From assembly GCA_046756565.1 (NCBI GenBank), contig JBHHWO010000052.1:1-27186 (forward strand): a stretch of DNA of 27,186 bases, written 5' to 3'. Both the position numbers and the translations under genes were made by a program. This DNA is from CALZIK01 sp046756565 (GTDB taxonomy: Bacteria > Acidobacteriota > Thermoanaerobaculia > Multivoradales > JAHEKO01). The notes beneath the pieces are model-generated. The model searched no databases. It was not told where the DNA came from and saw only the letters and a list, made by a program, of their open reading frames with translations. Numbering within the stretch: position 1 is the stretch's first letter; each line of letters starts with the position of its first letter. This document shows positions 6,955 to 14,857 of this stretch, piece after piece.

Positions 6955-9390
6955 CTAGAACGTGAAGTTGGTCTTGAGATACAGCGAGCCGCCCTCGTAG
7001 TTCGCGACACTGCGCCGGGGGTACTGAAGACCGACGCTCAACCGGTTCGCGAACGGGGGACCGATCTCGTCGACGAACTCGTCGAAGACGTTGGCCGCGC
7101 CGAGTGCGATCCGAACGTTGTCGCTGACGTCGTACCCGACCTCGAGGTCGACATAGGACGTTGCCCCGACCTCGAACGACGGACTCGACGCCGCGCCGAT
7201 CCTGCCGCGCTCATCGAAGTGCTTGCCGTAGTAGTTCACCCGGAACAGAAGGTCCCAGGCGTCGGCAAACTGGGTAGTGGAATTGAACACGAAGCGCTCA
7301 CCGGGATAGTTGTTCTCGATGTCCTCGATGACCCCTGCGCTGACCGGGTTGACGCCACTCACCGGCGTCTGACCCACCACGTCGAAGTTATTGACGTTGA
7401 GCACCAGCGTCCAGTCGGTCTTGGCGGCCGAAGAGCCCCAGTCGAAGCCCGAGCTCAACACCACGTCGACGCCCTGCGACTCGACGTCCAGAGCGTTGGT
7501 GTAGAAGGAGATCGAACGCGCCGGCTGCCCGGGCACCGACGGAACCGGGATGTCACCCGTTCGGTAGATGCGGTCGTCGACCGCGATCGAATAGGCGTCG
7601 ACCGTGAACTGGGTTCGATCCCCGACGGACTTGGTGAAGCCCGCGCTCAGGTTCACCGACGTCTCCTCGGTCAGGGCCGTGCCGCCGACGGCCGCAACCA
7701 GTGGACTGGTGGAAGGCACCAGCCCCTCTTCGACCTGCAGGCCCGTGACCCCGTCGAAGGTCGTGATGGTCTGTTGGTAGTTGGCCTGACCCGGGGTCGG
7801 CGCGTGAAAGCCGGTCGAGACCGCGGCCCGAAACGTGAACGTGTCGCTGACGTTGTAGCGAGTCGCGATCTTTCCGTTGACGGTGCTGCCGAAGTCGGAG
7901 AAGTCCTCGAAGCGCAGCGCGTACTGCATCAAGAAATCATCGTTGACGTCCTGCTCGAGGTCGGCATAGACCGCGACGTTGTCGCGTGAGAACGACCCGG
8001 CGTTGTTCGGCGAGAAGCCTCGAAAACCGCTGACTCCGCCTCCCAGATAGGAAGCCGGCTCGCCCGCGATCAGATCGAACGTCTCCTCGCGCCATTCGAA
8101 ACCGAATCCCAGGCCCAGATTGTCCCCGAGCGACCGGTGGAAGTCGGCGTTTAGGTTGACCTCTTCCTGGGCCAGGTCACCGACGTTGAAGTCCCTTTGT
8201 GCCGGCTGTCCGCCCGACAGACCGATATCCGGGTTGATCGAGTTGTTGAGGAAGTAGTCGAGCTCGTTCTTCCCGTAGCCGATGCTGAAGTCATAGGTCG
8301 TTCCGTTGCTGAAGAGTCCGGTTACTCCCCCCACCAACACCGTATCGGTCTGGTCGCCGTCCAGGAACGGTGTGAAACCCGCAGGCAGACCCGTGAAGCC
8401 CTGGGCGCGCAGCGGCACCAGGCTCGAATGATTGGGCGGACGGTAGAAGAACCGGTAGCGGCCCATGGCGTCGGCGTAGCCGCCGTGGAGATAGGCCTGG
8501 GCGTTGCCACCCACCAGCCATCCGGCGTTGAAGAAGAGCCGGGTCGCTTCCGTCTGCGGCCGGCCCCAGGTCTGCACCAGGGGAGTGTCACCGAAGGGGG
8601 CGTCGGCTCCGACACCTGGAACTCCAGCATCGATCAGCGCCTGGGCGTCGGGACGCTGGACGCCGCGCGAGAGCGCGTCGTTGTCCTGGACCTCCAGGCT
8701 GATGTTGAAAAACCCGTTGCTGGGCAGGGCGAAGCCGGTGTTCAAGCCGACCTTGAAGCTCTGCTCTCCCTCGTAATGCTCGCCGAACTGGAGCTGCACC
8801 TCGGTGCCTTCGGAGTTGTCCCGCAGCTCGAAGTTCATGACGCCGGCAATTGCGTCCGACCCGTACTGGGCAGCGGCGCCGTCGCGCAGGACCTCTACAC
8901 GTTTGATGGCGATACCGGGAATCATGCCGACGTCGACGCCGTGCGCGCCGTTACCGGCCGCCGGCGCGAAGATATGCACCAGAGCCGAGCGATGGCGGCG
9001 CTTGCCATTCACCATGACCAGGACCTGATCGGGAGCGAGGCCGCGCAGGGACGTCGGCCGGACGAACGCGCTGCCGTCACCGGTCGCCGGTGTCGCCGTG
9101 TAGGAGGGCACCAGCGTCTTCAGATTATCGGTGAGGTCGGCCGAGCCTCCCAGCGCGTTGAAGTCTTCAGCTTGAATCAAATCGACCGGCACTGGTGAAT
9201 CCACCACCGATCGTGGTTCCGTGCTCCGCGAGCCGAGAACGACAATCGATTCGGAGATCTCCTCTTCGGCGGTCAGCTCTTCCTGTGAGTCGGAATCCGC
9301 GTCATCGTCCTGTGCCCGAATCGGCGGAGCCAGCGAGAACGTGACGGCGATTACCGCCACCATCGCAAGCTTCCAGATGCTCGTTTTCAT
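6955..9390 (-). CDS. TonB-dependent outer-membrane receptor
   Basis: An 811-residue outer-membrane beta-barrel transporter energised by TonB-ExbBD, which are not in this window. A signal peptide (hydrophobic residues 7-23, cleavage near AQ at 26/27) is followed by an acidic spacer and a TonB-box-like segment ESIVVLGSR (47-55). The plug domain follows, with the typical SLRGL, VLVMVNGKRR and KRVEVLRDGAAAQYGSDAIAG signatures. The barrel ends in aromatic Phe (NFTF), as needed for outer-membrane assembly. A very good SD (AAGGAGG, 9397-9403) precedes the ATG, and a strong terminator follows the gene, so it is probably a single-gene transcript. The substrate (siderophore, cobalamin, sugar, peptide) cannot be told; no transport or enzymatic neighbour is directly linked. 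No confident promoter was seen in the 110 bases upstream. Confidence 0.93.
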   Translation of the reverse strand: MKTSIWKLAMVAVIAVTFSLAPPIRAQDDDADSDSQEELTAEEEISESIVVLGSRSTEPRSVVDSPVPVDLIQAEDFNALGGSADLTDNLKTLVPSYTATPATGDGSAFVRPTSLRGLAPDQVLVMVNGKRRHRSALVHIFAPAAGNGAHGVDVGMIPGIAIKRVEVLRDGAAAQYGSDAIAGVMNFELRDNSEGTEVQLQFGEHYEGEQSFKVGLNTGFALPSNGFFNISLEVQDNDALSRGVQRPDAQALIDAGVPGVGADAPFGDTPLVQTWGRPQTEATRLFFNAGWLVGGNAQAYLHGGYADAMGRYRFFYRPPNHSSLVPLRAQGFTGLPAGFTPFLDGDQTDTVLVGGVTGLFSNGTTYDFSIGYGKNELDYFLNNSINPDIGLSGGQPAQRDFNVGDLAQEEVNLNADFHRSLGDNLGLGFGFEWREETFDLIAGEPASYLGGGVSGFRGFSPNNAGSFSRDNVAVYADLEQDVNDDFLMQYALRFEDFSDFGSTVNGKIATRYNVSDTFTFRAAVSTGFHAPTPGQANYQQTITTFDGVTGLQVEEGLVPSTSPLVAAVGGTALTEETSVNLSAGFTKSVGDRTQFTVDAYSIAVDDRIYRTGDIPVPSVPGQPARSISFYTNALDVESQGVDVVLSSGFDWGSSAAKTDWTLVLNVNNFDVVGQTPVSGVNPVSAGVIEDIENNYPGERFVFNSTTQFADAWDLLFRVNYYGKHFDERGRIGAASSPSFEVGATSYVDLEVGYDVSDNVRIALGAANVFDEFVDEIGPPFANRLSVGLQYPRRSVANYEGGSLYLKTNFTF

Positions 9391-9500
9391 GGTCGGCCTC
9401 CTTACAGATGGTTCTCGGGCGCGGGGCTCTCAACGGCCCCTGTCATTACCCTCGGTATCGACTTACGGCTACGCTACCACGGTTTGTAATACGCAGACTG

Positions 9501-9848
9501 CTAGGCCGTAGTTTCGTCGACTTCCCGCAGCACAGCCTCGGCCGCCTCGCGCCTCGACGCGGGGACCAGAACGACGGCCGCAAGAAGCCGGTTGTCCGAG
9601 CCGCCGCCGAGAGAGCCAAACGGATAGAGACCCTGTGCTTCGTCGCCTTGAACGATATGCGGGATGCCGGCACCGTCCAGAACCGACTTGACCACCGGCA
9701 GCAGCGACGCGTCGGCTGTCTGGAACACCTGCACGAACTCGTCTCCGTCCTCGACATCCAGAGGCCTCTCGGAAACCAGCGGCGTGCCGCAGTCCGGACA
9801 CATGCGCACGTTTTCCACGAATTCTCCACCACAGCTCGTGCACCACAT
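9501..9848 (-). CDS. Zinc-ribbon plus DUF2007-like signal-transducing small protein
   Basis: A 115-residue cytoplasmic protein. Residues 3-20 form a zinc ribbon with two CxxC pairs (C3, C6, C17, C20). The remainder (about 36-112) matches the DUF2007 pattern: FVQVFQTADASLLPVVKSVLDGAGIPH near the start and VLVPASRREAAEAVLRE near the end, a ferredoxin-like fold also found fused to regulatory proteins. Its function is unknown. I place the start at the ATG at 9848 because AAAGGA lies 9 bases upstream; a TTG at 9866 in the same frame overlaps that SD and is less likely. It lies between the PilZ-like protein gene and the TonB receptor gene on the same strand, 110 bases before the latter. Confidence 0.75.
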   Translation of the reverse strand: MWCTSCGGEFVENVRMCPDCGTPLVSERPLDVEDGDEFVQVFQTADASLLPVVKSVLDGAGIPHIVQGDEAQGLYPFGSLGGGSDNRLLAAVVLVPASRREAAEAVLREVDETTA

Positions 9849-9933
9849 CGATTTGAGTCCTTTCAAGCCATCTTGGCCGTTCTGATCTAGTCCGAGACAC
9901 TCGCGACGACGAAACAGATCGCTCCGATCCCAC

Positions 9934-10719
9934 TTATCTCTGGCCGGTGCGTTTCATGTATTCCCTGAGAGCGGCTTTGCGAAGGGTCTCTTTCAGGCCT
10001 GAGGACATCTTCGACATCTGCCTCAGGTCGGAGGTCCTGAGCTTGTCGACCATACGAGTGACCATCAAAGTGGGCGACTTCGGGTTGCGAACGATCGCGG
10101 CAATGATCTCCTGATTCTTGCCCCATCGCGAATCGCCGGCGATCCGCTGGAGAATCGCCCCGGTGGCGTAGGTCGACTTGGCGATGCGGAGAATCTCCTT
10201 GGCCTCGACCCGCGGGTTGGCCAAGAGGCCCTGCAGGACTTGAGGCGCGTTGTCTCGAAGCAGCACCTGGCGCTCTGCGCGGCCCGCCCGCTGGGCGAGG
10301 ATCGTCTTCTGGCCCATGTTCATCTCGCGGATCGCGTGAACCGCCGCGACGCCTCGCATCTCGCCGTCCGACTCTTCAGGCTCGCTGGCGTCGTCTTCAT
10401 CGACCGGGTTGCTCGATCCGTCGAGCTTCTCGAACAACTCTCGCTCGCTTGCTTCGTCCCAGTCCTGAAGAACGAACGCCGTCGCGAAGGCGCCGCTTTC
10501 GTCTTCGGTCACGCGCGCGACGTAGGCCCGAAACGCCTCGTGACCGGCGGCCGGAAGCTCCACCCTCACCTCGAATACGTCGTACTGCGCCAACCTGCGC
10601 CCCGCCGTCGCGAGCAGCCCTCCGGTTGCACGAACTTCCGCCAGATAGTCTCGAGCTACACCGCCATCGGGAAAGACGAGCGTCAAGACGCGACGTTCGA
10701 AGTCAAAGCGCGGGCGCAT
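9934..10719 (-). CDS. PilZ-like N-terminal domain with helical C-terminal domain, function unknown
   Basis: A 261-residue cytoplasmic protein. The first 90 residues form a beta-rich segment (RRVLTLVFPDGG, DVFEVRVELPAAGHE, FATAFVLQDWDEA) resembling the degenerate PilZ-type domains of Myxococcus/Acidobacteria proteins; I see no clear c-di-GMP-binding RxxxR plus DxSxxG set. An acidic linker (about 100-120) leads to an alanine/leucine-rich all-helical region (125-261) with two similar stretches, LLRDNAPQVLQGLLANPRVE and IIAAIVRNPKSPTLMVTRMV, that look like repeat helices. The start is the ATG at 10719; an upstream in-frame start would run into the preceding kinase gene. It lies 16 bases after the hybrid kinase stop, so the two are probably co-transcribed and may act in one pathway. 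Confidence 0.65.
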   Translation of the reverse strand: MRPRFDFERRVLTLVFPDGGVARDYLAEVRATGGLLATAGRRLAQYDVFEVRVELPAAGHEAFRAYVARVTEDESGAFATAFVLQDWDEASERELFEKLDGSSNPVDEDDASEPEESDGEMRGVAAVHAIREMNMGQKTILAQRAGRAERQVLLRDNAPQVLQGLLANPRVEAKEILRIAKSTYATGAILQRIAGDSRWGKNQEIIAAIVRNPKSPTLMVTRMVDKLRTSDLRQMSKMSSGLKETLRKAALREYMKRTGQR

Positions 10720-10735
10720 CGGCGCGAGCTTACTC

Positions 10736-12736
10736 TCAAGCGTCCGTAGATTCGACGGGGGCGACCTGGCCTCCGACCCAGAACTGACGGCAAAGATCGC
10801 CCAGTTTTCCTCGCAGTCCAGGACCCTTCTGCACGACAGCCGCAGTCGCACGGCTCAGCGCCTTCAGCTCCTGGCCGTTCAGATCTTTCGCCGTAACCAG
10901 AATCACCGGCACGTTGGCGAAGCGCGGCAGCTCGCGCATCTTGGCGATGAACTCTGCGCCGTTCATGCCCGGCATCAACAGATCGACCAGCACGATGTCG
11001 GGGGTGAAGTCTTCCAGGCGCTCAAGGGCTTCGCCGCCGGCGGCGGCGACCTCTACCTCGGCGCCTGCCTCTTCGAGGTATCTGCGCATCAGCTCCTGAT
11101 CGTCGCGACTGTCGTCCACCACCAGCACGCGGTTCTGGGAGCTGAAGAAGCCTCGGATCACGGCGTCGTGGAACTCCTCGTGCCGAACCGGTTTCTCCAG
11201 GACGTCTACGGCACCCACGACACCGGCGGCATTCTCGCGGGCGGCGCTGGTGACAACCACTACCGGCGTCCTGCGGAGCTCGGATTCCGCTCGGAACTTG
11301 CTCAGCAGGTCCCAACCATTCACTTCGGGCATCAACAGGTCGAGGGTGATGAGATCGGGTCGATGCTCACGAGCCAACCGCAGCCCCTGAGCTCCACTGG
11401 TTGCGGTCAGGACCTGACAGCCCAGCTCATGGAGCGCGTGGGTCAAGAGCATGCGCGCGTCGGCGTCGTCGTCCACGACCAGCACCAGACGATCGGAGAA
11501 GTTCAGGCTCTCCGGCGCTCGCGGCTCTGCCGTTCTCGTGACGATCTCGGCGGCGGCATCGGCTTCGACCGCCGGCTGTTGGGGCTGGCGATCGAACCCG
11601 ATGCGGAAGACGGAGCCCTCTCCCAGGTTGCTCTCGACTGCGAGCTCGAAGCCGAGAAGCTCACACAGAGATTGACTGATCGCAAGGCCCAGGCCGGTGC
11701 CCTCGAAGCTCCTCGAAATCCCATGATCCACCTGTTCGAAGGTGTCGAAGATCGAGCCGAGCGCATCTGGCGGTATTCCGATGCCGGTATCCTGCACCTC
11801 GATGAACGCCGCCCTGCCGAGCCGTTCCGGATTCTCGGCCAGCCGCACCACCACCTTGCCCTTTTCGGTGAACTTGACCGCGTTGCCGACCAGGTTGAAC
11901 AGGATCTGGCTAAGCTTGTGGGAATCGGTAGTCAGAGGCCCGAGTCCGGGCGCCAGCTCGACTTCCAGCGCGACCGAGCGGCCGTGAACCTGACTCTCGA
12001 ACTGCGCCGTCACCGAAAGGACGAGCTCGGCGAGATCCACCGGCTTTGCCTCGATCTCCACACGACGCGCCTCGACCTTGGCGAGATCCAGCACCTGGTT
12101 GATTAAACCCAGCAGATGCTCGCCGTTGTTGCGAACGCGTTCCAGATAGTCGCTCTGAATCGGGTTGAGACCGCCGGCCTTTCCCCCGAGCAGGACCTGC
12201 GAAAACCCGATGACCGAGTTGAGGGGCGTCCTCAACTCGTGGCTCATACGGGCGAGAAACTCGCTCTTGGCCAGGTTGGCTGCTTCGGCCGCCTCCTTTG
12301 CTTGGTGAAGCGCCGCTTCGAAGTCCTTGCGCCGAGTGATGTCGCGCGCAACCGCCAGGATCACCTCATGCTCCGGATCCGGTACCGCGCTCCAGTACAG
12401 CCACCTGTAATTGCCGTTCTTGGTCCGATAGCGATTATCGAACGAGATTGTGATCGCGCCCTCGGCGATCTTCGCGGCCTCCGCCTCGGTCGCCTCACGA
12501 TCATCCGGGTGAACGAACTCGACAAACGGCATCGCCATCAGCTCGTCCAGCTCGAAGCCGAGCGTCGTCCTCCACGAAGGACTCAGGAGCTTGAAGTAAC
12601 CATCGAAGCCCGCGATGCAGAGCAGATCAAATGAGAGATCGAAAAACCTCTGGTACTGACCCAAAGCCTGTTCGCGCTCGGCCCGCTCCTTCGCCGAGGT
12701 GGCGGAGATCGCGGACCCGGAGTTCGCCTTATTCAT
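10736..12736 (-). CDS. PAS sensor hybrid histidine kinase with two C-terminal receivers
   Basis: A 666-residue soluble sensor kinase with no membrane segment. A PAS/PAC sensor covers about 27-140, ending in the PAC pattern YRTKNGNYRWLYWSAVPD and VARDITRRK. The HisKA H-box is MSHELRTPLN (His166). The ATPase domain has N-box NLVGNAVKFT (281-290), DTGIGIP and EGTGLGLAIS. Receiver 1 (about 415-530) has D422/D423, phosphoacceptor D466 and Lys515. Receiver 2 (about 535-650) has D541/D542, D585 and a Lys at 637 in an unusual VVQKGPG context. Signal and output are unknown. The PilZ-like protein encoded 16 bases downstream may be a partner. The ATG at 12736 has no good SD but overlaps (ATGA) the end of an open frame coming from the tandem-SD leader upstream, which might couple their translation. 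Confidence 0.92.
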   Translation of the reverse strand: MNKANSGSAISATSAKERAEREQALGQYQRFFDLSFDLLCIAGFDGYFKLLSPSWRTTLGFELDELMAMPFVEFVHPDDREATEAEAAKIAEGAITISFDNRYRTKNGNYRWLYWSAVPDPEHEVILAVARDITRRKDFEAALHQAKEAAEAANLAKSEFLARMSHELRTPLNSVIGFSQVLLGGKAGGLNPIQSDYLERVRNNGEHLLGLINQVLDLAKVEARRVEIEAKPVDLAELVLSVTAQFESQVHGRSVALEVELAPGLGPLTTDSHKLSQILFNLVGNAVKFTEKGKVVVRLAENPERLGRAAFIEVQDTGIGIPPDALGSIFDTFEQVDHGISRSFEGTGLGLAISQSLCELLGFELAVESNLGEGSVFRIGFDRQPQQPAVEADAAAEIVTRTAEPRAPESLNFSDRLVLVVDDDADARMLLTHALHELGCQVLTATSGAQGLRLAREHRPDLITLDLLMPEVNGWDLLSKFRAESELRRTPVVVVTSAARENAAGVVGAVDVLEKPVRHEEFHDAVIRGFFSSQNRVLVVDDSRDDQELMRRYLEEAGAEVEVAAAGGEALERLEDFTPDIVLVDLLMPGMNGAEFIAKMRELPRFANVPVILVTAKDLNGQELKALSRATAAVVQKGPGLRGKLGDLCRQFWVGGQVAPVESTDA

Positions 12737-12867
12737 CTTGTTACAAAAATACTACAACACCCCCGGACCCATCGCGGCGATGTGCCAACGCGAAAAAGGA
12801 AGAGCCCCGGCCGTACCGGCCGGGGCTCAGATGGTTTGCTTGGGTGGCGTTGGGTTTCCCCTTCCAC
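12733..12867 (-). other. Possible 44-codon upstream frame overlapping the kinase start
   Basis: On the minus strand a GTG at 12867 sits 7 bases after GGAGG (12875-12879), the same spacing as the micro-ORF upstream, and both begin GTG GAA. The frame stays open for 44 codons and its TGA overlaps the kinase ATG (ATGA). Against it, the frame runs through the terminator stem and the predicted peptide is Arg/Pro-rich and unremarkable. An open frame of this length ending in register has an appreciable chance probability in GC-rich DNA. Confidence 0.2.
12792..12827 (-). terminator. Intrinsic terminator of the tandem-SD leader transcript
   Basis: A perfect 11-bp stem (12803-12813 paired with 12817-12827) closes a three-base loop. 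On the minus strand it is followed by CTTCCTTTTTC, a usable U-tract. It lies 56 bases before the hybrid kinase start, so transcripts entering from the micro-ORF region would end or be attenuated here before the kinase gene. Confidence 0.75.
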
Positions 12868-12970
12868 GGGGTCACCTCCAGTGCGCCACGGCGCGTTGGA
12901 GTGCCCTCTAAGAGGACGCCACCTCCTTCAAACCGCGTTTATCAATTTCCACTGGACCACCTCCTTTCTG
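12868..12970 (-). promoter_or_regulatory. Tandem Shine-Dalgarno leader with SD-sequestering hairpin
   Basis: Three SD-like motifs occur on the minus strand within about 95 bases. AGAAAGGAGGTG (12969-12958) can pair with the whole 3' tail of 16S rRNA. AAGGAGGTG (12928-12920) lies inside the micro-ORF. GGAGGTG (12879-12873) precedes a second GTG. The last is locked in a symmetric hairpin at 12876-12901: CTCCA pairs with TGGAG, there is a 2x2 AC/AC internal loop, then GCGC pairs with GCGC around CGTG. CCTC at 12915-12912 can pair either with GAGG of the internal SD (12925-12922) or with GAGG just downstream (12908-12905), which are mutually exclusive folds. The arrangement resembles translational attenuation or coupling leaders. 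This is structural inference only. Confidence 0.45.
12908..12952 (-). CDS. 14-residue micro-ORF (possible leader peptide)
   Basis: GTG start followed by 13 codons and TAG, encoding MEIDKRGLKEVASS. The GGAGG of a perfect extended SD ends 7 bases before the GTG, which is ideal spacing and the strongest SD in the window. Codons for Lys-Glu-Val form an internal SD (AAGGAGGTG) that ends 9 bases before the stop, placing a bound ribosome at or near the stop codon. The peptide has no signal or membrane segment and I recognise no family. It could be a leader peptide, a short RiPP-like precursor, or simply part of a structured RNA. It lies 185 bases downstream of the aminotransferase stop codon. Confidence 0.45.
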   Translation of the reverse strand: MEIDKRGLKEVASS

Positions 12971-13137
12971 GGCGTATCCACAATCGGCGGGACCCAACCC
13001 GCCCGGCTCCGCCAGCCGCCCAAGCCTAGAGAGCCGCCGCAACACGATCCGAGGAACGCTTGCGGAAAAACATGGCCAATGTTGCAGCAAATACAGCAAC
13101 TTTGTCAAACACTTCGGACCCGCGTAAATAACGATAT

Positions 13138-14073
13138 CTAAAAGGGAAGTCTTTCGCCGCTGCGCTCCGTGAGCTGTCGATAGAGAGTCCGGAGCCGGCT
13201 CGTCACGGGACCCGGCTCGGCCGCCCGATCCGATCGGTACGGCTCGATGGCTCGCCCATCCACCTCGAGAATCGGAACCAGCTCGCCGGCGGTTCCGGTG
13301 GTGAATGCCTCGTCGGCGTTGTAGAGCTCGGACACACTGATGTTGCGCTCGTGGGTCGCGATACCGTCGTTCCTGGACAGCGAAAGCACGACTCCGCGGG
13401 TTATGCCCGGAAGACAGCTGTCGGGCGCCGGCGTTGACAACTCACCACATTTCACGATGAAGAGGTTGGTGGCGTTGGTTTCCGACAGGAACCCGTCCAG
13501 ATCCAGCATGACGGCGTCATCGACGCCCGCCACGTTCGCTTCGATCTTGGCCAGGATGTTGTTGATCAGGTTATTGTGGTGGATCTTCGAGTCGAGGGTC
13601 TGCGGAGAATTCCGGCGCACCGACGAGGTGACCAGCCGAATACCGTCTCGCGAGTAGACTAAGTCCTTCCACTCCGCCAGCACGATCAAGCAACAACCGG
13701 CCCGGTTCATCTTCGGGTTCATGTTCGAGGTCACTTTGGGCCCACGAGTCAACGTCAGCCGGATGTGCACGCCGTCGCGCATCCCGTTCGCTTCCAGCGT
13801 CTCGAAGATCGCGCGCTTGATCTCGTCGCGGGGCGGAGCGTCTTCGAACGCCATGGTGTGGGCCGAGGCCTCCAGACGATCCAGGTGCGCTTCGAGCTGA
13901 AAGACCTTACCGTCGTAGATCCGCAAACCTTCCCACACCGCGTCCCCGCCCTGGACAGAGCTATCGAACACCGACACCTTGGCCTGATTGCGAGACAGCA
14001 GCTCTCCTCCCACGTACACGACGATCTCGGCGTTGCGCGGGTCGGGCAGCTCGTCCGGTTGGTAATCTCGCAT
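13138..14073 (-). CDS. Class IV PLP aminotransferase (branched-chain/D-amino-acid type)
   Basis: A 311-residue fold-type IV aminotransferase. It has the catalytic lysine context LDSKIHHNNLINN (Lys163), which lines up with the KAGGNY lysine of IlvE. It also has a DGFLSETNATNLF segment (193-205, with E198 expected to contact PLP), the cofactor loop LPGITRG (221-227), and TGTAGE (259-264), where IlvE has SGTAAE. It most likely transfers an amino group between a branched-chain or related hydrophobic amino acid and 2-oxoglutarate, but D-amino-acid and aminodeoxychorismate lyase relatives share these motifs. The start at 14073 is fixed by GAAGGAG upstream. It lies only 10 bases after the sulfotransferase-like gene stop, so they form an operon. 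Plants carry the same two domains fused in one protein, which suggests a joint function. Confidence 0.82.
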   Translation of the reverse strand: MRDYQPDELPDPRNAEIVVYVGGELLSRNQAKVSVFDSSVQGGDAVWEGLRIYDGKVFQLEAHLDRLEASAHTMAFEDAPPRDEIKRAIFETLEANGMRDGVHIRLTLTRGPKVTSNMNPKMNRAGCCLIVLAEWKDLVYSRDGIRLVTSSVRRNSPQTLDSKIHHNNLINNILAKIEANVAGVDDAVMLDLDGFLSETNATNLFIVKCGELSTPAPDSCLPGITRGVVLSLSRNDGIATHERNISVSELYNADEAFTTGTAGELVPILEVDGRAIEPYRSDRAAEPGPVTSRLRTLYRQLTERSGERLPF

Positions 14074-14083
14074 CGCGCTCCTT

Positions 14084-14812
14084 CTAGTCCGCCGCGCGAA
14101 TCGACCGCCGGTAGAGGTGCTCGTAGTGGGGCCGGCACTCTTCGAACACCGGCTCGAGTCGCTCGAGGAGCGGCTCTCTCTTGGGTCTGTAGGGCTGGAA
14201 GCCGGTCGACTTGTGGACATTCGCATACCAATGAGGCGCCCAGACGCCGTCTTCGACCCGTTCACCGGCCGGCCAGGACAGCATCCCGGACTCGAAGCCG
14301 ATCTCGATTCGTTCACACAGTTCGGCCAGAACGCCGGCCGGATCCAGGAGTAGCTCTCTCGAGTCCAGCACCATCGGCGGCTGGCCCCTGGCTTCGAGCT
14401 GGTCCAGCAGCTCGCTCTGTACCGCCAAACCGGTGTCGGCCAGGGTCGGCTCTGGCAGCTGGTGCACGATCGAGGCGAGGACCTCCCGTGGGTCCCGGAT
14501 CAGCAGAACATTCACGGTGTGATCGAGGAAAGCGCGGTCCAGTTCGACCAGGTGATGGGCCATCTGCTTCATGAACATGATAGGCCGGTCGCAGGGCCCG
14601 AGAATCACCTCGTGGACCACTCTCTCGCCGTCGGTCTCCATCGCGCCCAAAACCTCGTCTCTTCCGGGATGCGCAACACCGCTGACTCGCAGGTAGTGAG
14701 CGTAGAGAGGCTCGTCGACCACTCGCGTATCGGAGCGCTCGGCGAAGGAATACATGAGCGCCGTCGAAACATTGCGCGGGCCGGACCACAGGCAGATTCT
14801 CAGGACGGACAA
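14084..14812 (-). CDS. P-loop sulfotransferase-like protein
   Basis: A 242-residue soluble P-loop protein. The N-terminal WSGPRNVST (9-17) is the PAPS 5'-phosphosulfate-binding-like loop of the sulfotransferase superfamily. The middle VLLIRDPREVLAS segment matches the 3'-phosphate-binding RDPR-type motif. HDPxx-like acceptor features are not obvious. Real sulfonation is therefore unproven; several relatives have unknown reactions. The TTG start at 14812 keeps the loop at the usual distance from the N terminus, but its SD is weak. It is followed after 10 bases by the class IV aminotransferase and preceded after 45 bases by the PP2C phosphatase gene on the same strand. Confidence 0.75.
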   Translation of the reverse strand: MSVLRICLWSGPRNVSTALMYSFAERSDTRVVDEPLYAHYLRVSGVAHPGRDEVLGAMETDGERVVHEVILGPCDRPIMFMKQMAHHLVELDRAFLDHTVNVLLIRDPREVLASIVHQLPEPTLADTGLAVQSELLDQLEARGQPPMVLDSRELLLDPAGVLAELCERIEIGFESGMLSWPAGERVEDGVWAPHWYANVHKSTGFQPYRPKREPLLERLEPVFEECRPHYEHLYRRSIRAAD

Positions 14813-14857
14813 CGGCTAAGCGACGCTCACGCTTCTTTGAGCAACCTCCGGGGTCAC

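Larger units (their letters stand above)
12737..13137. other. 400-base region without a conventional gene
   Basis: Holds the micro-ORF, tandem-SD leader and terminator listed separately. The remaining part, 12971-13137, lies directly after the aminotransferase stop. It is less GC-rich near 13080-13137 and contains a perfect TTGACA (minus strand, 13108-13103), but the expected -10 position offers only CAACAT, so I do not call a full promoter. No tRNA-like cloverleaf was recognised. Confidence 0.5.

Noticed and set aside
6115..7989. 624-codon plus-strand frame across the 5759 gene end and TonB receptor
   Set aside because: It spans the end of one gene and the terminator, and runs antisense to the receptor; composition is Arg/Gly/Asp-rich with no domain.
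9472..9505. CTACCACGG and CTGCTAGG near 9472-9505 resembling halves of the MITE end
   Set aside because: The two pieces are separated by extra bases and the second lies at a gene's stop; too short to claim a decayed copy.
12758..12790. TGGCAC-type sigma54 -24 box upstream of the PAS hybrid kinase
   Set aside because: The -12 TTGC element is absent at the required spacing.
12631..13029. Plus-strand frames across the tandem-SD region (132 codons)
   Set aside because: No SD or domain, Arg/Pro-rich product; strong translation signals and the terminator are on the minus strand.
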